Below, one piece after another: positions 1-7,799 of a DNA stretch of 64,000 bases (position 1 is the stretch's first letter; the number at the start of each line of letters is the position of its first letter). A program made the position numbers and the translations under genes. This DNA comes from an uncultured Acidobacteriaceae bacterium (GTDB taxonomy: Bacteria > Acidobacteriota > Terriglobia > Terriglobales > Acidobacteriaceae), in the NCBI GenBank assembly GCA_937879855.1, contig CALFMO010000067.1, positions 1 through 64,000 of the forward strand, read 5' to 3'. The notes beneath the pieces are model-generated. The model was not told where the DNA came from and did not search any database. It was given only the letters and a program-made list of their open reading frames with translations.

Positions 1-25
1 AGCGTCAGATGTGTATAAGAGACAG
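1..25 (+). other. Nextera Read 1 adapter remnant (Tn5 mosaic end)
   Basis: The first 25 bases equal the 3' part of the Illumina Nextera Read 1 transposase adapter. Positions 7-25 are the 19-base mosaic end AGATGTGTATAAGAGACAG. This is library sequence left at a contig end and should be trimmed; it is not a transposon end in the organism. Confidence 0.97.
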
Positions 26-168
26 GCTACTGCTAGGGCTCGAAGAGCTTCGATATGGGCCTTGAGGGCTGTGTGGAGTTCCTTGGTGACGTCGGCAAAA
101 TCGGGGCCTTCCGCGGTGATGGCGCGGGCGCACAGGGACTTGATGAGTTCCTCAGAGGACATCGCCAT
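26..168 (-). CDS. Unknown protein, C-terminus cut by contig end
   Basis: On the minus strand an open frame starts at ATG 168 (or ATG 162) and runs off the genomic end at base 26. The readable product begins MAMSSEELIKSLCARAIT and continues with a helical segment rich in Ala, Glu and Leu. There is no stop codon before the adapter, so the gene is truncated by the assembly and not by biology. I do not recognise the family. The plus-strand frame through the same bases starts inside the adapter and is discarded. Confidence 0.5.
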
Positions 169-285
169 TCGTAGGGTGCCCTACGGAGAAGTTTGGTGAC
201 AATACTGGAAATTGTGTAGAACTATCTACTGAGATTACTGCATTGCGATGACCCCCTTTTATGGCCTCTAGGAACGTTCACAGAG

Positions 286-318
286 CCCCACTTCTCGCAA
301 AGGATGCGAGAAATGGGG
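286..318. repeat. REP-like hairpin, copy D1
   Basis: Inverted arms at 286-299 and 305-318 pair CCCCA and TTCTCGCA with TGCGAGAA and TGGGG around a 5-base loop. The right arm runs on into GGGGCACCC. A second element of the same plan lies downstream of the peptidase gene at 2626-2662. Confidence 0.75.
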
Positions 319-380
319 CACCCGGCATCCGGGTGGGATCTTGGGCTGGCATTAATTAATTCTTGCTGACGAGGGGAATT

Positions 381-2561
381 ATGAATCTGAGAATCATGCG
401 ACATGTACAGGTTGGCGGGCTGGTGGTGGGATCGGTCGTGGGGTTGACGGGGGGGGATAAGGGCAAGTTGCCTGGCCCGCCGGTCGCGAAGAGAGTTCCT
501 CACTTCACCGAAATCAACGGGCACAGATTGGAGGACGACTATTTCTGGTTGCGGGACAAGCCGAATCCGGAGGTGCGGGCTTATCTGGAGGCGGAGAACG
601 CTTATACGGACGCCGTGATGAAGCCTACCGAGGCGTTTCAGAAAAAACTTTATGAGGAGATGCTGGGACGGATCAAGGAGACCGATGTGGAGGTACCGTA
701 CCGCGAGGGGAAATACCTTTATTACACGCGGACGGAGGCGGGGAAGCAGTATGCGATCCGGTGCCGGCAGAAGGTGAGCGATGGTATCCCGGAATCGCAG
801 GCGGGTGCGTCTTCGAGCGTTCAGGGCGGGTCCGCGCCACAGGAAGAAGTGGTGCTCGACGTGAATGAAATGGCGCAGGGGCAGGCATTCATGACGGTGA
901 ATGAATATGCAGTCAGCCCTGACGGAAATCTGCTGGCTTATACGTACGACAGTACGGGATTCCGGCAATACACGCTGGCGGTGAAAGATTTGCGGACGGG
1001 AAAGACGCTGGTCGATCACGCGGAGCGTGTTGGATCGGTAGTGTGGGCCAACGATAACAAGACAATTTTTTATACGCAGGAAGATGCAGTGTCGAAGCGG
1101 CAGTACCGGTTGTACCGGCATGGGGTGGGAACGGCGGGGGCGGATGCGCTGGTGTATGAGGAGAAGGACGAGCGCTTCGAATTGGACGCGGTGAAGACGC
1201 GGAGCCAGGCTTATATCTTTTTGATCAGCTCGAGCCATACGACTAGCGAGGCGCGGTATATTCCGGCGGATCAGCCGATGGCGGAGTTCAAGGTGATGGA
1301 GCCGCGCAAGCAGGACGTGCAGTACTATCCCGAGCACAACGGGGAATCTTTTTACATTCGGGTGAACGATACAGGACGGAACTTTCGGCTGGTGAAGGCT
1401 CCGGTGGCGGATCCTTCTAGCAAGAGCTGGAAGGAGGTGGTGGCGCAGGATCCTAATGTCATGCTGACTCATGTGGACATGTTCAGGAATTTTTATGTGC
1501 TGATGGAGCGGGAACATGGGCTGCCGCAGATTCGAGTGATGGATTTGCGGAGCGGGAAGTCGCGGCGGATCACGTTTCCGGAGCCGGCGTATTTGAGTCA
1601 TGGCTATGTGAATCGGGTGTATGACACGACGGAGTTCCGGTATGGGTACCAGTCGCCGATTACGCCGCCGTCGGTGTTTGCCTATGACATGGAGAAGGGG
1701 ACGTCGACTTTGCTGAAGCAGAAAGAAGTGCCGGGAGGATATGACCGCACGCGATATGAAGTGGAGCAGATTTATGCGCCGGCGGCGGATGGAGTGAAGA
1801 TTCCAATTTCGGTGGTGCGTAGGAAGGATGCGAAGCTGGACGGGACGGAGCCGCTTTATTTGTATGGGTACGGGTCGTATGGGATCTCGATCGACGCGGC
1901 GTTTAATTCGAACTGGTTCAGCCTGGTCGATCGGGGAGTGACGGTGGCGGTGGCGCATATTCGCGGCGGCGGCGAAATGGGGAAGGCTTGGCACGATGCG
2001 GGGCGCATGATGAACAAGAAGACGACGTTCACGGACTTCATTGCTTGCGCGGAATATTTGGTGGGACATGGGTATGGATCGAAGGAGCGGCTCGTCATTG
2101 AGGGGCGGAGTGCGGGCGGGCTGTTGATGGGAGCGGTGCTGAATATGCGTCCGGATCTGTTTAAGGCGGCGGTGGTGGGAGTACCGTTTGTGGATGTGAT
2201 GAATACGATGCTGGATGAATCGCTGCCGCTGACGGTAGGGGAGTTTGAGGAGTGGGGGAATCCGAAGGAGAAGGCGGCATTTGATTACATGATTAGTTAT
2301 TCGCCGTATGACAATGTGGAGGCGAAGAATTATCCGGACATGCTGGTGAAGACTTCGTTCAATGACAGCCAGGTGATGTATTGGGAGCCGGCGAAGTATG
2401 TGGCGAAAATGCGGGCGGTGCGGACGGATCATCATACGTTGATGTTGAAAACGAATTTGAGCCCGGCGGGGCATGGTGGGGCTTCGGGGAGATATGACCG
2501 GCTGCATGAGGCGGCGTTTGATTACGCTTATGTTTTGCGGGAGATGGGGATTGAGGAATAG
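381..2561 (+). CDS. Prolyl oligopeptidase family serine peptidase (S9A)
   Basis: A 726-residue peptidase that cleaves short peptides. The first 25 residues are hydrophobic and resemble a signal segment, so the enzyme may be exported. An N-terminal beta-propeller part starts at PHFTEINGHR and contains the family motif DDYFWLRD. The C-terminal alpha/beta-hydrolase domain carries GRSAGG with nucleophile Ser577, Asp662 in FNDSQV and His698 in AGHGG, so the catalytic triad is complete. Length fits oligopeptidase B and prolyl endopeptidases (about 680-730). ATG 381 is chosen because GAGGGG lies just upstream; TTG 363 is in frame but less likely. A G-run at 448-454 lies in the leader region. The gene stands alone between two REP-like hairpins. 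Confidence 0.93.
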   Translation: MNLRIMRHVQVGGLVVGSVVGLTGGDKGKLPGPPVAKRVPHFTEINGHRLEDDYFWLRDKPNPEVRAYLEAENAYTDAVMKPTEAFQKKLYEEMLGRIKETDVEVPYREGKYLYYTRTEAGKQYAIRCRQKVSDGIPESQAGASSSVQGGSAPQEEVVLDVNEMAQGQAFMTVNEYAVSPDGNLLAYTYDSTGFRQYTLAVKDLRTGKTLVDHAERVGSVVWANDNKTIFYTQEDAVSKRQYRLYRHGVGTAGADALVYEEKDERFELDAVKTRSQAYIFLISSSHTTSEARYIPADQPMAEFKVMEPRKQDVQYYPEHNGESFYIRVNDTGRNFRLVKAPVADPSSKSWKEVVAQDPNVMLTHVDMFRNFYVLMEREHGLPQIRVMDLRSGKSRRITFPEPAYLSHGYVNRVYDTTEFRYGYQSPITPPSVFAYDMEKGTSTLLKQKEVPGGYDRTRYEVEQIYAPAADGVKIPISVVRRKDAKLDGTEPLYLYGYGSYGISIDAAFNSNWFSLVDRGVTVAVAHIRGGGEMGKAWHDAGRMMNKKTTFTDFIACAEYLVGHGYGSKERLVIEGRSAGGLLMGAVLNMRPDLFKAAVVGVPFVDVMNTMLDESLPLTVGEFEEWGNPKEKAAFDYMISYSPYDNVEAKNYPDMLVKTSFNDSQVMYWEPAKYVAKMRAVRTDHHTLMLKTNLSPAGHGGASGRYDRLHEAAFDYAYVLREMGIEE

Positions 2562-2625
2562 AGGTCGTTTTCGCGGGCCTTGAGAAATGTGTTTGCTTGC
2601 CGGAGAAGTCTTCCAGAGTCAAATT

Positions 2626-2662
2626 CCCCACCCTGTCGCATAGAACGCGACAAGGATGGGGC
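2626..2662. repeat. REP-like hairpin, copy D2
   Basis: CCCCA and TGTCGC pair with GCGACA and TGGGG around a short loop. The right flank GGGGCACCC is the same as in copy D1 at 286-318. It follows the peptidase stop by 65 bases and could also end transcription. Confidence 0.7.
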
Positions 2663-2687
2663 ACCCATCGCCGAGCTTTGATCGGTC

Positions 2688-2708
2688 GGACAGCCGAGGC
2701 GGCTGTCC
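2688..2708. repeat. Palindrome GGACAGCC/GGCTGTCC (family C)
   Basis: A perfect inverted repeat of 8-base arms around GAGGC, followed by CTACA. A related, less perfect copy lies at 47747-47770, and a GGCCGCCTCGGCC version lies near 60680. It sits at the 3' side of the minus-strand gene 2724-3134. Confidence 0.6.
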
Positions 2709-2723
2709 CTACATAGACATTTT

Positions 2724-3134
2724 CTAGATTAGGCCGGCGCGGACGCGGCGGAGGAAGTCTTCGCCGTCGGCCTTGGCTTGGGCCAGGATCTTTGGTTGGT
2801 TGCGGTATTCGAGCGCTATTTCCTGCAGAAAAAGTTCTACCGCATCTTTGGGCTTGAAGCCTTGGGTGACCAGTTTGCGGATGCGCGGCGTGAAGCTGTC
2901 GGCATCGTCAGCGGAACCGAGACGGGAGAGGTGGTCGGCACATTTATGTTCGCGAAATTTCCCGGCGGCCAGTCGGTCGAAGGCGGTCTTGGCTTCGGGA
3001 TCGTTGAGGAGCGTGGGGAGCGGAGAGTTCCATTCGCACTGAGAGCAGGTCCATCCGTGGAAGGAATGGGTGGACGTCCAGATGAGTTCTCTGGCGGTTT
3101 TTTGTTGCAGGGTGCTGTCGCTCGTGCGATCCAT
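2724..3134 (-). CDS. Unknown 136-residue protein with a CxxC motif
   Basis: A small acidic, soluble protein that I do not recognise. Residues 29-32 form WTCSQCEW-type CxxC, and a second Cys-His cluster (HKCADH) follows near residue 80, so a single zinc site is possible. The second half is predicted helical, with KPKDAVELFLQEIALEY. There are no membrane segments or signal peptide. ATG 3134 is the only good start. It is monocistronic on the minus strand, with no neighbour close enough to suggest a role. Confidence 0.65.
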   Translation of the reverse strand: MDRTSDSTLQQKTARELIWTSTHSFHGWTCSQCEWNSPLPTLLNDPEAKTAFDRLAAGKFREHKCADHLSRLGSADDADSFTPRIRKLVTQGFKPKDAVELFLQEIALEYRNQPKILAQAKADGEDFLRRVRAGLI

Positions 3135-3256
3135 TGGCTGGGCGGCTCCTGTGGTTCGTTGCGGCGCCCATCACTTCTTGACTGAATTTTACTCTAGAAC
3201 TGAGCCGTGAGGCTTGGCTAGCGGGGTTCTGGGGCTCTTTTGACTTCTAAAGCTTT

Positions 3257-3299
3257 AACCGCCGAGGTCGCTGAGGTCTCGCGGAGAGCGCGGAGAAGA
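3257..3299. repeat. Degenerate octamer repeat, single arm (family H)
   Basis: The stretch is built from loose copies of a CCGAGGTCG / GCGGAGA unit in tandem. It is the same style of repeat as the arms of the long hairpins at 11472-11551 and 55051-55135, but no second arm is seen here. Confidence 0.45.
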
Positions 3300-3372
3300 G
3301 CAAGATCAAAGACGGGAACAGGCTGCCTTCCATGCCTTCCATTCTCTCCGCACTATTCTTAATTCTTACCGC

Positions 3373-3732
3373 TTACTTGGCGAAGAAGTAGTCGAAGGAT
3401 TTTACGGCGGTGAATTCGTCGTCTTTGATGTCGAAGACGGTGTAAAGCTTGGTGACGTGGAGGACGTCGTGGACTTTTTGAGTGAGGTTGAGAAGCTTGA
3501 GTTCGCCTCCGGCGTTGCGGACGGTGGTGAAGGCGCCAACGAGTTCTCCTACGCCGGAGCTGTCGAGGTAGTCGACGTCGGCGAGGTTGAGGATGATTTT
3601 CTTTTTGCCCTCGGCAACCAGGTTGCGGACCGCGGCGCGCAGAGTGCCGATCTCGGGACCGAGGATGATGCGTCCGTGAACGTCGAGGATGGTGACGTGG
3701 GAGACTTCGCGGCCATCGATGGTGAGGGGCAT
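3373..3732 (-). CDS. STAS-domain protein, anti-sigma factor antagonist type
   Basis: A 119-residue single STAS domain. Such proteins bind anti-sigma kinases, and their state is set by phosphorylation of a conserved serine. Here the site is LDSSGVGELVGAF (residues about 62-74), which keeps the DSSG motif typical of SpoIIAA/RsbV. The beta-strand ILDVHGRIILGPEIGTL at the start and the C-terminal helix match the fold. The frame is open upstream to 3975, but ATG 3732 gives the family's normal N-terminus (MPLTIDGREV). No anti-sigma kinase or phosphatase gene is in the window, so the partner is unknown. Confidence 0.88.
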   Translation of the reverse strand: MPLTIDGREVSHVTILDVHGRIILGPEIGTLRAAVRNLVAEGKKKIILNLADVDYLDSSGVGELVGAFTTVRNAGGELKLLNLTQKVHDVLHVTKLYTVFDIKDDEFTAVKSFDYFFAK

Positions 3733-3793
3733 GTCGGGACTCGCGGGAATGGTAGTGCGTGGGGCGGGGTAAGTCAAATGGCAGGGTTGGAAG

Positions 3794-4189
3794 CTACGAT
3801 ACGGTGCGGTTGGTCTCGACCTGGAGCGCGTACGAAGCGGCTTGGCCGTCGCGAATTTCCTGGATGGCGGAAGTGATGATAGGAGTCGGGTATTGCGGGT
3901 GACGGAATTCAAGGTGCATGCCGCGGCCGACGTATTGCAGCTTGAGCATGGAGCCTCCCCAGGTGGATCCGGCAATTGCGACTTGAACGGGCTGGGGACA
4001 AAATTCGGGATGGCCGGAGAGCATTGCCTCGCTACCGCCTAGAAGTACTGCGGTGTAGCAGTGGTTCATGGTTTGAATCTTCAAGACCGTGGAGGGGGGT
4101 AGATCGCCCAAGTAAACCCCACCTTCGATTTCCGACTGGATGATGCTGCGGTTGACTTCGTCGGCGAGGTTGGGGTGAGGGTTAAACAT
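3794..4189 (-). CDS. Conserved hypothetical, beta-rich 131-residue protein
   Basis: I do not recognise this protein. It is soluble, with no signal peptide or membrane segments. The middle (residues about 27-100) alternates short beta-like strands such as TVLKIQTMNHCYTAVLLGG and SMLKLQYVGRGMHLEFRH, which suggests a small beta-barrel. The tail (PTPIITSAIQEIRDG) is helical. It lies 61 bases upstream of the STAS gene on the same strand, so the two may be co-transcribed; a role in the same signalling unit is only a guess. Confidence 0.7.
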   Translation of the reverse strand: MFNPHPNLADEVNRSIIQSEIEGGVYLGDLPPSTVLKIQTMNHCYTAVLLGGSEAMLSGHPEFCPQPVQVAIAGSTWGGSMLKLQYVGRGMHLEFRHPQYPTPIITSAIQEIRDGQAASYALQVETNRTVS

Positions 4190-4615
4190 AGAAGCTGCCG
4201 AACATTAGGGTATCGGGTTTCGGGGACGGGAACAAGAGTGCTTTAGGACGGAGGTGCGAGCGGAGGAGCATGGCCTTTAGAGGAGGGGAACGGGGTGGAG
4301 GTTGCAGGAAAATTGGCAGGTGCAGCGGCGCAAAATCATTTCGACGCGTTTCGCGGGTCTTGGGGAATTGCGCCTTGTGCTCCTTTGCCATTTCTTTCGC
4401 CCCTCCGGGGCTCCGCGAACTGTGCGATTGGCCACCCACGTCTTGCGACGTGGGCTGCATTCTTTCGCCGCTTCGCGGCTTGAGTCTGGGAGGGCTTACG
4501 CTTTGCTCCTTTCCAGGACCTGGACCTTTTCCCTCTGATACTAAAGATGTTCCCGCCGGGGCGCGCGGGGTGGAAAGCCTGATAAAATACAGGGACAAGG
4601 GGTTCCCTGATATTC
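4190..4615. other. Gene-free region holding repeat copy A1
   Basis: No supported gene in 426 bases. The region between the divergent minus-strand protein and hpnH contains the three-hairpin repeat at 4391-4480. The open frames that cross it change frame between repeat copies and are not conserved, so I treat them as spurious. Confidence 0.6.
4391..4480 (+). repeat. Three-hairpin palindromic element, copy A1
   Basis: 90 bases with three successive stem-loops: GCCCC/GGGGC, CCCACGTC/GACGTGGG and GCCGC/GCGGC, joined by a conserved GGGCTGCATTCT linker. Copies A2 (6363-6451), A3 (7929-8020) and A4 (62935-63022, inverted) share order and spacing. Stem 2 here has T:A where the others have G:C, so pairing is kept while sequence changes. 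Confidence 0.88.
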
Positions 4616-5734
4616 ATGCCAGTTCCTGTGTCACAGATGTGGACGGTGGCGAGCTATGTACTACGGCAGAAGCTCGCGGGACGGAAGCAATATCCGCTCG
4701 TGCTGATGCTGGAACCGCTGTTCCGGTGCAATCTGGCTTGCGCAGGATGCGGGAAGATCCAGTATCCGGCGCACATCCTGAAAAAGGACCTGACGCCGGA
4801 GGAGTGCTTCCGGGCGGTGGAGGAGTGCGGGGCGCCGATGGTGTCGATTCCGGGCGGAGAGCCGCTGATGCATCCGCAGATCGGGGAGATCATTGAGGGT
4901 CTGGTGGCGCGCAAGAAATACATTTATCTGTGCACCAACGCGCTTCTGTTGAAAGAGAAGATTGACCTGTTCAAGCCGAGCAAGTATCTGACTTTCAGCG
5001 TGCATCTGGACGGGCAGCGGGAAGAGCACGACCTTGCGGTATGCCGCGAGGGCGGGTACGACATTGCGGTCGATGCGGTGAAAGAGGCGTTGCGGCGCGG
5101 GTTCCGGGTGACGACGAATACGACGTTGTTTGATGGGGCGAACCCCAAGTCGGTGCGGGCGTTCTTTGACGAGATGATGGAGCTGGGCGTGGAGGGCATG
5201 ATGCTCTCGCCTGGGTACTCGTACGACAAGGCGCCGGATCAGAAACACTTTTTAGGACGGGCGCGGACGCGGCGGATGTTCCGGGCGATTCTGTCGAACC
5301 GGAAGAAGGAGTGGCAGTTTAATTTGTCGCCACTGTTTCTGGAATTCTTGATGGGGAAACGGACTTATCCTTGCACCCCTTGGGGAATGCCGACTTACAA
5401 CATTTTTGGCTGGCAAAAACCGTGCTATCTGTTGCAGGACGGATATGCAGAGACGTTCGCCGAGTTGCTTGAGACAACCGAGTGGAGCAATTACGGGACC
5501 GAGTCGGGGAATCCAGCGTGCGCGAATTGCATGGTGCACAGTGGGTACGAAGCATCGGCGGTGAACGCGACTTTCAGTTCGCTGGGCGGATTTCTGGCTA
5601 CTGTCAAGGGGACATTGTTTACGCGGTATCGCGACGACGAGGCGCTGCGGATGCTGGACGAGCCGGTCGCGGCGGTGCATCCGCTGGTGCAGATTTCTGC
5701 CGTCGACGAGTCGATGCAGGAGACGCGGGTTTAG
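4616..5734 (+). CDS. hpnH: Adenosyl-hopene transferase, radical SAM
   Basis: HpnH joins a 5'-deoxyadenosyl group to diploptene, the first step towards C35 extended hopanoids, acting at the inner membrane. The 372-residue protein has the radical SAM cluster motif at Cys38, Cys42 and Cys45 (CNLACAGC), followed by SIPGGEPLMHPQ, the SAM-binding GGE segment. A C-terminal half with further cysteines (YPCTPWG, KPCYL, CANCMVHSGYE) matches the HpnH extension. Length is normal. Squalene-hopene cyclase and the other hpn genes are not in this window, so the gene is separated from the usual cluster or the cluster lies elsewhere. ATG 4616 is the first in-frame start. Confidence 0.93.
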   Translation: MPVPVSQMWTVASYVLRQKLAGRKQYPLVLMLEPLFRCNLACAGCGKIQYPAHILKKDLTPEECFRAVEECGAPMVSIPGGEPLMHPQIGEIIEGLVARKKYIYLCTNALLLKEKIDLFKPSKYLTFSVHLDGQREEHDLAVCREGGYDIAVDAVKEALRRGFRVTTNTTLFDGANPKSVRAFFDEMMELGVEGMMLSPGYSYDKAPDQKHFLGRARTRRMFRAILSNRKKEWQFNLSPLFLEFLMGKRTYPCTPWGMPTYNIFGWQKPCYLLQDGYAETFAELLETTEWSNYGTESGNPACANCMVHSGYEASAVNATFSSLGGFLATVKGTLFTRYRDDEALRMLDEPVAAVHPLVQISAVDESMQETRV

Positions 5735-5750
5735 GGCGGCCGCTTGACGC

Positions 5751-5810
5751 GAGGTCCTTCGACTGCGCCGTGACTTCGCTTCGCTGCGTCACGGCTCCGC
5801 TCAGGATGAC
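5751..5810. repeat. GGTCCTTCGACTGCGC repeat with nested palindrome (B1)
   Basis: The outer parts (GGTCCTTCGACTGCGC and GCTCAGGATGAC) match B2 at 7256-7283. Between them sits an extra palindrome with arms CCGTGACTTCGC and GCGTCACGG, so one repeat appears nested in another. Confidence 0.6.
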
Positions 5811-5855
5811 AATTCAAGTTTTATTCAAATCAGGTTTTATTCCAAGAGAAAATTT

Positions 5856-6317
5856 ATGACTGGTAAAGAGAGCGGGCACGTCGACCACGCTGCGGCGGAT
5901 GCGCCGCCGCATGCGAACGCGAATCCGGATGCGCTCGAGGTGGCACCAGGGACGGCACATGAGCGGCTCGAGGGGTGGATTCCAGAGTTGGCCGGAGAAG
6001 AAGAGCTTCGGGTCGCGCTGGAAAAAGCGTTTGATTACCGCGGGGACGTGACCATCACGCGCAAGGATGGGTCGAAGGTTGAAGGATATGTATTTGACCG
6101 GCGGACAGGGGCTTCGCTGGGGGAGTCGTTTGTGCGGCTTTATCCGAAGAATTCGAGCGAGAAAGTTGCGGTGTCGTATGCGGAAATCGGTGCGCTGGCA
6201 TTTACGGGGCGCGATACTGCGGCGGGGAAAAGTTGGGAAGCTTGGATGAAGAAGTATGCCGAGAAGAAGGCCCGCGGGGAGAAGGATTTGAGTTTGCATC
6301 CGGAGGCGCTGGAGTAA
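5856..6317 (+). CDS. Hypothetical protein downstream of hpnH
   Basis: A 153-residue soluble protein of unknown function. The first 35 residues are low-complexity (Ala, His, Pro, Asp) and likely disordered. Residues about 45-125 form a compact part with short beta-strands (DVTITRKDGSKVEGYVFDRR, VAVSYAEIGALAF), reminiscent of a small SH3- or Sm-like barrel. The tail (SWEAWMKKYAEKKARGEKD) is a charged helix. It starts 121 bases after hpnH on the same strand; repeat B1 lies between them, so co-transcription is uncertain. Confidence 0.72.
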   Translation: MTGKESGHVDHAAADAPPHANANPDALEVAPGTAHERLEGWIPELAGEEELRVALEKAFDYRGDVTITRKDGSKVEGYVFDRRTGASLGESFVRLYPKNSSEKVAVSYAEIGALAFTGRDTAAGKSWEAWMKKYAEKKARGEKDLSLHPEALE

Positions 6318-6362
6318 GGGAAAGACAGTGGCAGGCCGTTCGGCGAAGTTTGCGATGTAGGT

Positions 6363-6451
6363 TTTCTTTCGCCCCTTCGGGGCTTGGTCTCATCTCTGCT
6401 AAACACCCACGGCTTGCGCCGTGGGCTGCATTCTATCGCCGCTTCGCGGCT
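6363..6451 (+). repeat. Three-hairpin palindromic element, copy A2
   Basis: 89 bases, same order of stems as A1: GCCCC/GGGGC, CCCACGGC/GCCGTGGG and GCCGC/GCGGC. It lies between two convergent genes (stops at 6317 and 6534). Confidence 0.88.
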
Positions 6452-6533
6452 GGAGTTTCGCAGGTCTGCGGCTATCGCTCTCCGTAGGATTTTCTCGCGC
6501 TCCTACTGAATTTAGTCGAACTGCAAACACAAT

Positions 6534-7202
6534 CTACTTTCCGCTGGAACTGAACGTCAGCCCATCGATTAACTCTTCGACATCATCTTCCGTGCCAGCG
6601 ATTATGGTGATGGAGATGGCGTAGCTGTGGGAGAGCATGGCTAGCGTGGATTGGTGCATGACGCGGGTGCCGACATCTTTGTGAAAGTCTCCGCGCACCA
6701 GCGTCTTCGTTCCGAGGGCAATTTCGTAGGGGTCTTCGTCGATGGTGAATCCCTGCGCCTTGGCCACTTCGGTGAGGGGACCGAAATATTGCGCGGCGTC
6801 TTTCAGGCCGGGGTAGGCGGCGGTGGGCTCGGCGGCGATGAGGATGGAGGAGTTCACATCTTCGGCGCGGGCCTCGGGTGGGCGAGAGAAGGCGGCCAGC
6901 AGGACTTTTGGGCCGGCGCCGGGGGCCGGCGACTGGGCTGACTTGTCTTTTTCCGCTTCCACTTGTGGTTCCTGCGGGGTGTTCATTTCATCCGTGCGCA
7001 GAACCCAGCCCTCGGGAATTTTGCAGGCGAGGGCGAGGGATTTGTTGCGATAGACGTTATTAGTGATGGAGCCGGACTCGAGCGTAGAGTCGGTGGACTT
7101 CTTTGTATGCTTGGGAGCGGAGGAGGAACTCGTCTCTTGCGCCGTGATCGCGGGGAGAGTGAGTGCCGTCAGGAGGGCGGAGCAGAGGAGGATCTGGCGC
7201 AT
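6534..7202 (-). CDS. Secreted hypothetical protein
   Basis: A 222-residue protein of unknown function. Residues 1-21 (MRQILLCSALLTALTLPAIT) form a signal peptide ending near ITAQ. After a Ser/Thr-rich linker, the body reads as a mixed alpha/beta domain: NKSLALACKIPEGWVLRTDE and the closing ALGTKTLVRGDFHK and SYAISITIIAGTEDD segments resemble the periplasmic PsbP/DcrB-like fold that begins with an F-P-x-GW pattern. That resemblance is weak. ATG 7202 is chosen over the open frame to 7310 because it starts the signal peptide. Repeat B2 lies just upstream of the gene. Confidence 0.75.
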   Translation of the reverse strand: MRQILLCSALLTALTLPAITAQETSSSSAPKHTKKSTDSTLESGSITNNVYRNKSLALACKIPEGWVLRTDEMNTPQEPQVEAEKDKSAQSPAPGAGPKVLLAAFSRPPEARAEDVNSSILIAAEPTAAYPGLKDAAQYFGPLTEVAKAQGFTIDEDPYEIALGTKTLVRGDFHKDVGTRVMHQSTLAMLSHSYAISITIIAGTEDDVEELIDGLTFSSSGK

Positions 7203-7255
7203 AGCAAGATGGTAACGGAATTCTGCGGCATTGGTGGCGCGGTCGACAGAAACGC

Positions 7256-7283
7256 AAGGTCCCTCGACTGCGCTCGGGATGAC
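7256..7283. repeat. GGTCCCTCGACTGCGC repeat (B2)
   Basis: This short element reads GGTCCCTCGACTGCGC then TCGGGATGAC. It is the simple form of B1 at 5751-5810 and lies 54 bases upstream of the minus-strand gene start at 7202. Confidence 0.55.
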
Positions 7284-7382
7284 AAAGGTTTTTGGTGAGT
7301 TTGTTGGCAATGTGCCTGGTCAGCGATGCGCCGGTAATGAGGATCCAGCCACGACCTCGATCTTGCTGTTGAGTGCTGACGG

Positions 7383-7799
7383 CTATGCGGCGCGGCCCAT
7401 CACGGGTTGGGTGCAGTGGGCGCAACGGCGCGCGTCGATGGGAATTTCGCTGAGGCACTCGGGACATTTCTTGGTGGTGGGATCGGGAGGGGTTTCGCCT
7501 CGATTCATCCTTGCTACCAGCGCGTTCACCGGCGTTACTACGAAGAAGTAAACCGCGATGGCGACCAGGAGGAAGGCGATGACCGCATTCACGAAATCAC
7601 CGACCGGAAAGTGCGTGCCGTGAATGGTGAATCCGAGATAGGAAAAGTCCGGCTTGCCGACCAAAGCGGCGATGAGCGGAGTCAATAAGTCTTTTGTCAG
7701 AGCGGTGACCACGCCGCCAAAGGCTGCGCCCATCACTACGCCGACCGCCATATCCACGACATTTCCACGCAGGATGAATTTCTTGAATCCGCTTAGCAT
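7383..7799 (-). CDS. mscL: Large-conductance mechanosensitive channel with a zinc ribbon tail
   Basis: MscL opens under membrane tension to release solutes during osmotic downshock. The 138-residue protein begins with the family signature MLSGFKKFILRGNVVDMAVG, has TM1 about 15-40 and TM2 about 68-95, and the loop GFTIHGTHFPVGDFVNAVIAF. Unusually, the cytoplasmic C-terminus is not only the helix bundle: it ends in a four-cysteine ribbon (Cys112, Cys115, Cys126, Cys129; CPECLSEIP and RRCAHC), which could bind zinc. This tail occurs in some MscL homologues. Monocistronic. Confidence 0.93.
   Translation of the reverse strand: MLSGFKKFILRGNVVDMAVGVVMGAAFGGVVTALTKDLLTPLIAALVGKPDFSYLGFTIHGTHFPVGDFVNAVIAFLLVAIAVYFFVVTPVNALVARMNRGETPPDPTTKKCPECLSEIPIDARRCAHCTQPVMGRAA

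Noticed and set aside
1..25. Tn5-like transposon end
   Set aside because: It is the sequencing adapter, including the engineered mosaic end, located exactly at the contig edge.
222..2507. 761-codon minus-strand open frame opposite the S9 peptidase
   Set aside because: It is the antisense shadow of a clear peptidase. Its product is Arg/His/Pro/Ile-rich, with no domain.
4270..4896. Plus-strand frame crossing the repeat and the hpnH start
   Set aside because: It runs through repeat A1 and then out of frame through hpnH. No homology or start signal.
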